Source: Curtobacterium salicis (GTDB lineage Bacteria; Actinomycetota; Actinomycetes; Actinomycetales; Microbacteriaceae). From it: a stretch of 64,000 bases of DNA. The position numbers were made by a program, and so were the translations under genes. The stretch spans positions 682,001 through 746,000 of the forward strand of contig NZ_JAAOYO010000002.1 of the NCBI RefSeq assembly GCF_011759505.1, read 5' to 3'. The notes below the pieces were generated by a model. The model worked only from the letters and a program-made list of their open reading frames with translations, ran no database searches and was not told the DNA's origin. Shown here in pieces: positions 60,507 to 64,000 of this stretch; within the stretch, counting starts at the first letter, position 1; every line of letters begins with the position of its first letter.

Positions 60507-63296
60507 ATGTCCAAGAAGAACACCGTCGCGAAGCTGGGCGCTGGCGTCCTGGCCGCGGCGACCGTCATGAGCGGGTTGAGTTTCGGCGTCATGCCGGCCG
60601 GCGCCGCGACCGAGACGCAGGCGTCGTCGGCGCATCAGTACGAGGTCGGCGATAAGGGGGCAACACTCCAGCTCATCGCGAAGACCGACAGCGGCTACAG
60701 CTACCTGGCCGACGCGACTCCCGCCGATGAGGTCAGGGGCAACAGGTCGGCCGACACGCTCGAAGAAGCCAAGCAGAACGCAGCCGTCCTCACGGCGCAC
60801 TTCAGCAAGACAGTGGACGGTCGGGACTACTGGCAGCTTCGTACCACTTCTCCAGAAGCAGGTCCGAAGTGCCTCCTTGTCGGGATCATCGACGGAACGC
60901 CCGTGACGTCGCTCAACCGGTGCAGCACCAACCCGTGGTTCGACTTCACTGCAGAAAAGGGCACGATCCGGGCACGACAAGGAGTCTCGTACGGAGTCTA
61001 TGTGACGTCCGACCTCAACTGGACAAGGAGGGGTACGTTCTTCTCGAACGAGAGCTCTGCTCCTGAAGACAACACGTTCGTCGGGATGCCGACAACCCTT
61101 GAAGGCCTGACCGCCGACGTGCAGGACGTCAACGTCGAGGCCGGGACAGCGCGGCTCGACGGCGTCGCAACGAGCGAAACGACCAGCGTCGACATCTCCT
61201 ACACCGACAAGAACAAGCGCGACCGCGTCTTCACGGCCGACGCGGCTGACGGCAAGTGGACGCATCAGCTGACCGACCTCGCGCTCGGCAAGACGACGGT
61301 GCACCTCACCGCCTACAACGGCGCAGAGACCGTCGCCGAGAACGACATCGAGGTCGACCTGCCCGTCACCCCGCTCACGGTGGACGCGCAGTTGTCGACC
61401 ACGAACGTCGCGATGGACGCCGAGCTCGTCGGCACTGCGACCCGCGACACCACGGTCAACGCGTGGGACGGTGACCGGAAGGTCGCCTCGGGCATGAGCA
61501 AGGACGACGGCTCGTTCCGGATGGAGGTCGACGCGCCTAATCGCGCCGGCGACTGGGACCTCCGCGTGACGCAGGAGATCCGCAAGGAGCAGGCCACCGA
61601 GCAGGCCGTCACGATCGGGTACGGCGAGGGTGTCTCCATCGCCAGCCCCGCGGACGGCTCCGAACTCGACCCCGGCAGCCGGCTCGTCGTCTCGGGCAAG
61701 GCCCAGGCCGGATCGATCGTGCAGGTCTACGAGCGCGACAAGCCGAAGGTCGTCCTGGGGCAGATGACCGCGACGAACGGGTACCGGATCACGCTGAACG
61801 GCCTGGAGGACCGCGAGTACGACCTGGTGGTGAGCGCGCTCTCGAAGGGCAACAACGTCACCACCGCCGAGGTGACGATCAACCCGGGCAAGTCGGACGT
61901 GACCGCCCCGACCGCGACGGTGTCGTTCGACGAGGACGACCTCTCCGCGAAGGCCACCGTGTCGGGTACCGGTGCTGCCGGCGCCACGATCACGGTGAAG
62001 GACGAGCACGGCAAGACCCTCGGCACCACGACGGTCTCCGGCACCACGGGGACCGGCAACTGGTCCCTGCCGATCGACCCGATCGGCCCCGGCAAGCACA
62101 CCCTGACGATCGAGCAGACCGGCATCGAGGGGACGCAGACCGCCACCGCGGAGGCCGACTTCGGCGCAGCGGTGTCCTTGCACGACGCCGGGACGTTCGC
62201 CAACGGCTCGATGGACGTCACCGGCACCTCGTCGGAGGGCGCGCAGGTGTCGATCACGACCGGCGGCAAGACCATTGACACCTTCGAGGTCACGAACGAG
62301 GACGGCACCTTCGCCCGCACGCTCGAGGGTCTCGGGTCCGGTGCGATCCAGCTCACCGCGACCGCGAAGTCGAAGGGTGGTCTGGTCACCTCCGACTCCC
62401 TGACGGCGGAGTCCCCGGTGAAGGTCGAGGACCTCACCGTCGCATCCCACGTCCGCGGCGGCACCTTCGTCCCCGGCCCGCAGACCTTCACCGGTCACGC
62501 GACCGCGGGAACCACCGTCACCCTGAACCCCTTCGGGTTCGAGGACAAGTACGCGGCCTACAACCTGACCACCACGACCGACCAGTTCGGCGAGTGGACG
62601 ATCACCCGCGGACTCTCGGACACCCCCTACAAGCTGATCTCCTTCAAGCAGACCGCGCAGCGCGGTGTCGTGAACGAGATCCTCGACTACAACCTCAAGC
62701 CGTTCAAGGAGATCGGCGAGCCGGGCGACCTGCAGTTCACCAACTTCAAGGCCGGTGACTTCTTCAACCCGGGCGACCAGGTCTTCACGGGCCGGGCCAC
62801 CCCGGGCGCCACGGTCACGCTGAACCCCTTCGGCTTCGACCCGCGCTACGCCGCCTACGACCTCACCACCACCGCCGACCTCACGACCGGCGCGTGGGAG
62901 ATCCGTCGAGGCCTCGCCGACACGGTCTACCGCGAGCTCGCGGTGAAGCAGGACCCGGCGACCGACGGCAAGGTCAACAAGATCGAGCACGTCACGGTCG
63001 CCGCGAACGGCTGGGTCGGCGCTCCGGCGAACCTGGTCCTGAAGACCCCGGGCAACACCTTCACCCCGGGCGAGCAGACCTTCTCCGGCACCGCCACGGC
63101 AGGCACGACCGTCACGCTCTACCCCTTCGGCGACGACAAGTACGCCGAGATCAAGATGACCACCAAGGTCGACGCCACCGGCAAGTGGGAGATCAAGCGG
63201 AACCTGGGCAACCAGGTCTTCCCGACCGTGATCACCCAGACCGAACAGGACGGCAAGGTCAACCGCGTCACGCACACGATGACCCCCGCCTCCTAG
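60507..63296 (+). CDS. Large secreted Ig-like repeat protein with 99-residue repeats
   Basis: The 929-residue protein has a signal peptide (about 1-33, ending PAGAATETQ), an N-terminal domain of about 160 residues with a Cys pair (GPKCLLVG, LNRCSTN), then a chain of Ig-like units (for example GTATRDTTVNAWDGDRK, GAAGATITVKDEHGKT). The C-terminal part has three repeats starting near residues 653, 752 and 851 (TFVPGPQTF, FFNPGDQVF, TFTPGEQTF), exactly 99 residues apart, with PFG-F/D-KYA cores. No LPXTG or other anchor is seen, so it is secreted or held by other means. It is distantly related in plan to the pair at 20471-24158. A surface or matrix adhesin is the likely role. Confidence 0.75.
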   Translation: MSKKNTVAKLGAGVLAAATVMSGLSFGVMPAGAATETQASSAHQYEVGDKGATLQLIAKTDSGYSYLADATPADEVRGNRSADTLEEAKQNAAVLTAHFSKTVDGRDYWQLRTTSPEAGPKCLLVGIIDGTPVTSLNRCSTNPWFDFTAEKGTIRARQGVSYGVYVTSDLNWTRRGTFFSNESSAPEDNTFVGMPTTLEGLTADVQDVNVEAGTARLDGVATSETTSVDISYTDKNKRDRVFTADAADGKWTHQLTDLALGKTTVHLTAYNGAETVAENDIEVDLPVTPLTVDAQLSTTNVAMDAELVGTATRDTTVNAWDGDRKVASGMSKDDGSFRMEVDAPNRAGDWDLRVTQEIRKEQATEQAVTIGYGEGVSIASPADGSELDPGSRLVVSGKAQAGSIVQVYERDKPKVVLGQMTATNGYRITLNGLEDREYDLVVSALSKGNNVTTAEVTINPGKSDVTAPTATVSFDEDDLSAKATVSGTGAAGATITVKDEHGKTLGTTTVSGTTGTGNWSLPIDPIGPGKHTLTIEQTGIEGTQTATAEADFGAAVSLHDAGTFANGSMDVTGTSSEGAQVSITTGGKTIDTFEVTNEDGTFARTLEGLGSGAIQLTATAKSKGGLVTSDSLTAESPVKVEDLTVASHVRGGTFVPGPQTFTGHATAGTTVTLNPFGFEDKYAAYNLTTTTDQFGEWTITRGLSDTPYKLISFKQTAQRGVVNEILDYNLKPFKEIGEPGDLQFTNFKAGDFFNPGDQVFTGRATPGATVTLNPFGFDPRYAAYDLTTTADLTTGAWEIRRGLADTVYRELAVKQDPATDGKVNKIEHVTVAANGWVGAPANLVLKTPGNTFTPGEQTFSGTATAGTTVTLYPFGDDKYAEIKMTTKVDATGKWEIKRNLGNQVFPTVITQTEQDGKVNRVTHTMTPAS

Positions 63297-63391
63297 CGCC
63301 CATCCGCCGGACCGCCGGCACGGTGGCGGCGAGCCGCAACACGCTCGCCGCCACCCCTCCCTCTGTCTCGACCCGCTCAGAAGGGCACCCC

Positions 63392-63805
63392 ATGCGATCC
63401 CGAACCATCGCCGCGGTCATCGCCGTCGGCGTCAGCGCGACACTGCTCGCCGGCTGCTCGAGCACCTCGCCGAAGCCGGAACCCACCGCGACGAAGTCCA
63501 TCGCGGCCCCCGACGGCCAGACCCCGGCCCCCTACGAGAACGCCTGTGACGGCAAGCAGGCCGTCCTCAGCGGCGACGGCACGAAGCACGAACTCCCGAA
63601 GGGCTGCGACGCGGTGTCGGTCGTCAGCTCCGGCAGCACGATCACGCTCGGGGCCACGAAGTCGATCGTGGTCGAGGGCAGCAACAACGACATCACCGTC
63701 GAGTCCACGGACGACGTCACCCTCATGGGCAGCAACAACAAGGTCCACGTCGAGGGCGACAAGCCCGAGGTCAACGACACGGGGACGGGCAACACCGTCC
63801 AGTAG
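63392..63805 (+). CDS. DUF3060-type lipoprotein
   Basis: The 137-residue protein has a lipoprotein signal (MRSRTIAAVIAVGVSATLLAGC, lipobox LAGC) and a beta-helical-looking C-terminal domain of short repeats (ITLGATKSIVVEGSNNDITVES, then TLMGSNNKVHVEGD), as in DUF3060 proteins of actinobacteria. It is likely an outer-leaflet-anchored cell-surface protein of unknown role. AGAAGGG precedes ATG 63392. It lies 95 bases after the large secreted protein, probably in the same transcript. Confidence 0.78.
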   Translation: MRSRTIAAVIAVGVSATLLAGCSSTSPKPEPTATKSIAAPDGQTPAPYENACDGKQAVLSGDGTKHELPKGCDAVSVVSSGSTITLGATKSIVVEGSNNDITVESTDDVTLMGSNNKVHVEGDKPEVNDTGTGNTVQ

Positions 63806-63823
63806 CCGACACATCCACACGAG

Positions 63824-63855
63824 GAAGCCGCTCCAGGAACAGCTGGAGCGGCTTC
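63824..63855 (+). terminator. Classical intrinsic terminator with T-rich tail
   Basis: GAAGCCGCTCCAG (63824-63836) pairs with CTGGAGCGGCTTC (63843-63855), loop GAACAG, followed by TTCTTTC. It closes the secreted-protein/lipoprotein transcript before the next AT-rich promoter. Confidence 0.85.
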
Positions 63856-63864
63856 TTCTTTCGC

Positions 63865-63894
63865 ATGTCATATTTGCATATCACGTGCTAGTGT
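63865..63894 (+). promoter_or_regulatory. AT-rich promoter element C of the polysaccharide gene
   Basis: ATGT-N3-ATTTG (63865-63876) lies in the AT-rich patch GCATGTCATATTTGCATATC. TGTCAT (63866-63871) is 17 bases from TAGTGT (63889-63894), giving a plausible -35/-10 pair. Compare elements A and B. Confidence 0.5.
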
Positions 63895-63927
63895 TGTGGT
63901 ACCGACTCAGACAGGAAAGCGACAGCC

Positions 63928-64000
63928 ATGGACCTCCCCGACCTCCTGCACTCACTGCGCCGCCGCTGGCCGATCATCGCTGCCGGCGTGCTCATCGGAG
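63928..64000 (+). CDS. Start of a polysaccharide co-polymerase (Wzz/CapA-like) gene
   Basis: The first 24 residues, MDLPDLLHSLRRRWPIIAAGVLIG, match the N-terminus of Wzz/BY-kinase-type chain-length regulators (basic D-x-x-x-x-x-L-R-R-R-W head followed by a span), which start exopolysaccharide operons. AGGAAAG is just before ATG 63928. The gene runs off the window, so function is inferred from the N-terminus only. Confidence 0.6.
   Translation, partial: MDLPDLLHSLRRRWPIIAAGVLIG

Overview
The window is chromosomal DNA of a very GC-rich actinobacterium. Gene content points to Microbacteriaceae and most probably a Curtobacterium-like plant or soil organism: a dnaK-grpE-dnaJ-hspR operon with HAIR operators, an Asp23/DUF2273 envelope operon, C50-carotenoid-type enzymes, GH20 and GH2 glycosidases, and many short leaders. 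This assignment is inference from gene content and base composition; no marker gene was compared. I see no tRNA, rRNA, CRISPR array, integrase or transposase.

Layout: 1-10.5 kb holds the tail of a YhgE/Pip membrane protein, a LacI regulator, an rRNA/tRNA 2'-O-methyltransferase, a HAD phosphatase, a small carotenoid-tailoring group (glycosyltransferase, CrtEb-like prenyltransferase, CrtI/CrtD-like desaturase), a CPBP protease, a DtxR regulator, a HEAT-repeat protein and an aldo/keto reductase. 10.6-20.4 kb holds an acidic single-span membrane protein coupled to pyrE, a polytopic membrane protein, an M23 peptidase, the Asp23-type envelope operon with an APH-type kinase, and xthA. 20.4-24.2 kb holds two paralogous secreted modular proteins behind an AT-rich element. 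24.2-32.5 kb is mixed metabolism and signalling (AEC permease, nitroreductase, HAD, trpF, Ser/Thr kinase, DedA, ROK regulator with GH20 hexosaminidase).

32.7-34.5 kb is the clearest foreign insertion: one low-GC gene fusing a DUF262 domain to a Schlafen/AlbA_2-like domain, bracketed by near-identical terminator hairpins. It is the best candidate here for an undescribed (probably anti-phage) system. 34.6-38.8 kb is the fructose operon fruR-fruK-fruA. 39.0-44.6 kb is a two-component system plus a MacAB-like export operon. 44.6-57.4 kb carries ClpB (lacking its N-domain), an MFS exporter, TatA, a GH2 beta-mannosidase and the dnaK operon; clpB and dnaK both carry HAIR-type sites and HspR is the last gene of the dnaK cluster, so they form one heat-shock circuit. 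57.4-64 kb has a GntR regulator with a coupled small ORF, an RsmC/RlmG-type methyltransferase, an aldo/keto reductase, a third secreted modular protein with 99-residue repeats, a DUF3060-type lipoprotein, and the start of what looks like an exopolysaccharide operon.

Two genome-wide habits are visible. Many genes have a TANNNT box 6-8 bases before the start codon and no ribosome binding site, which implies leaderless mRNAs. Gene ends repeatedly carry one family of hairpins built on GGGAGGC/GCCTCCC.
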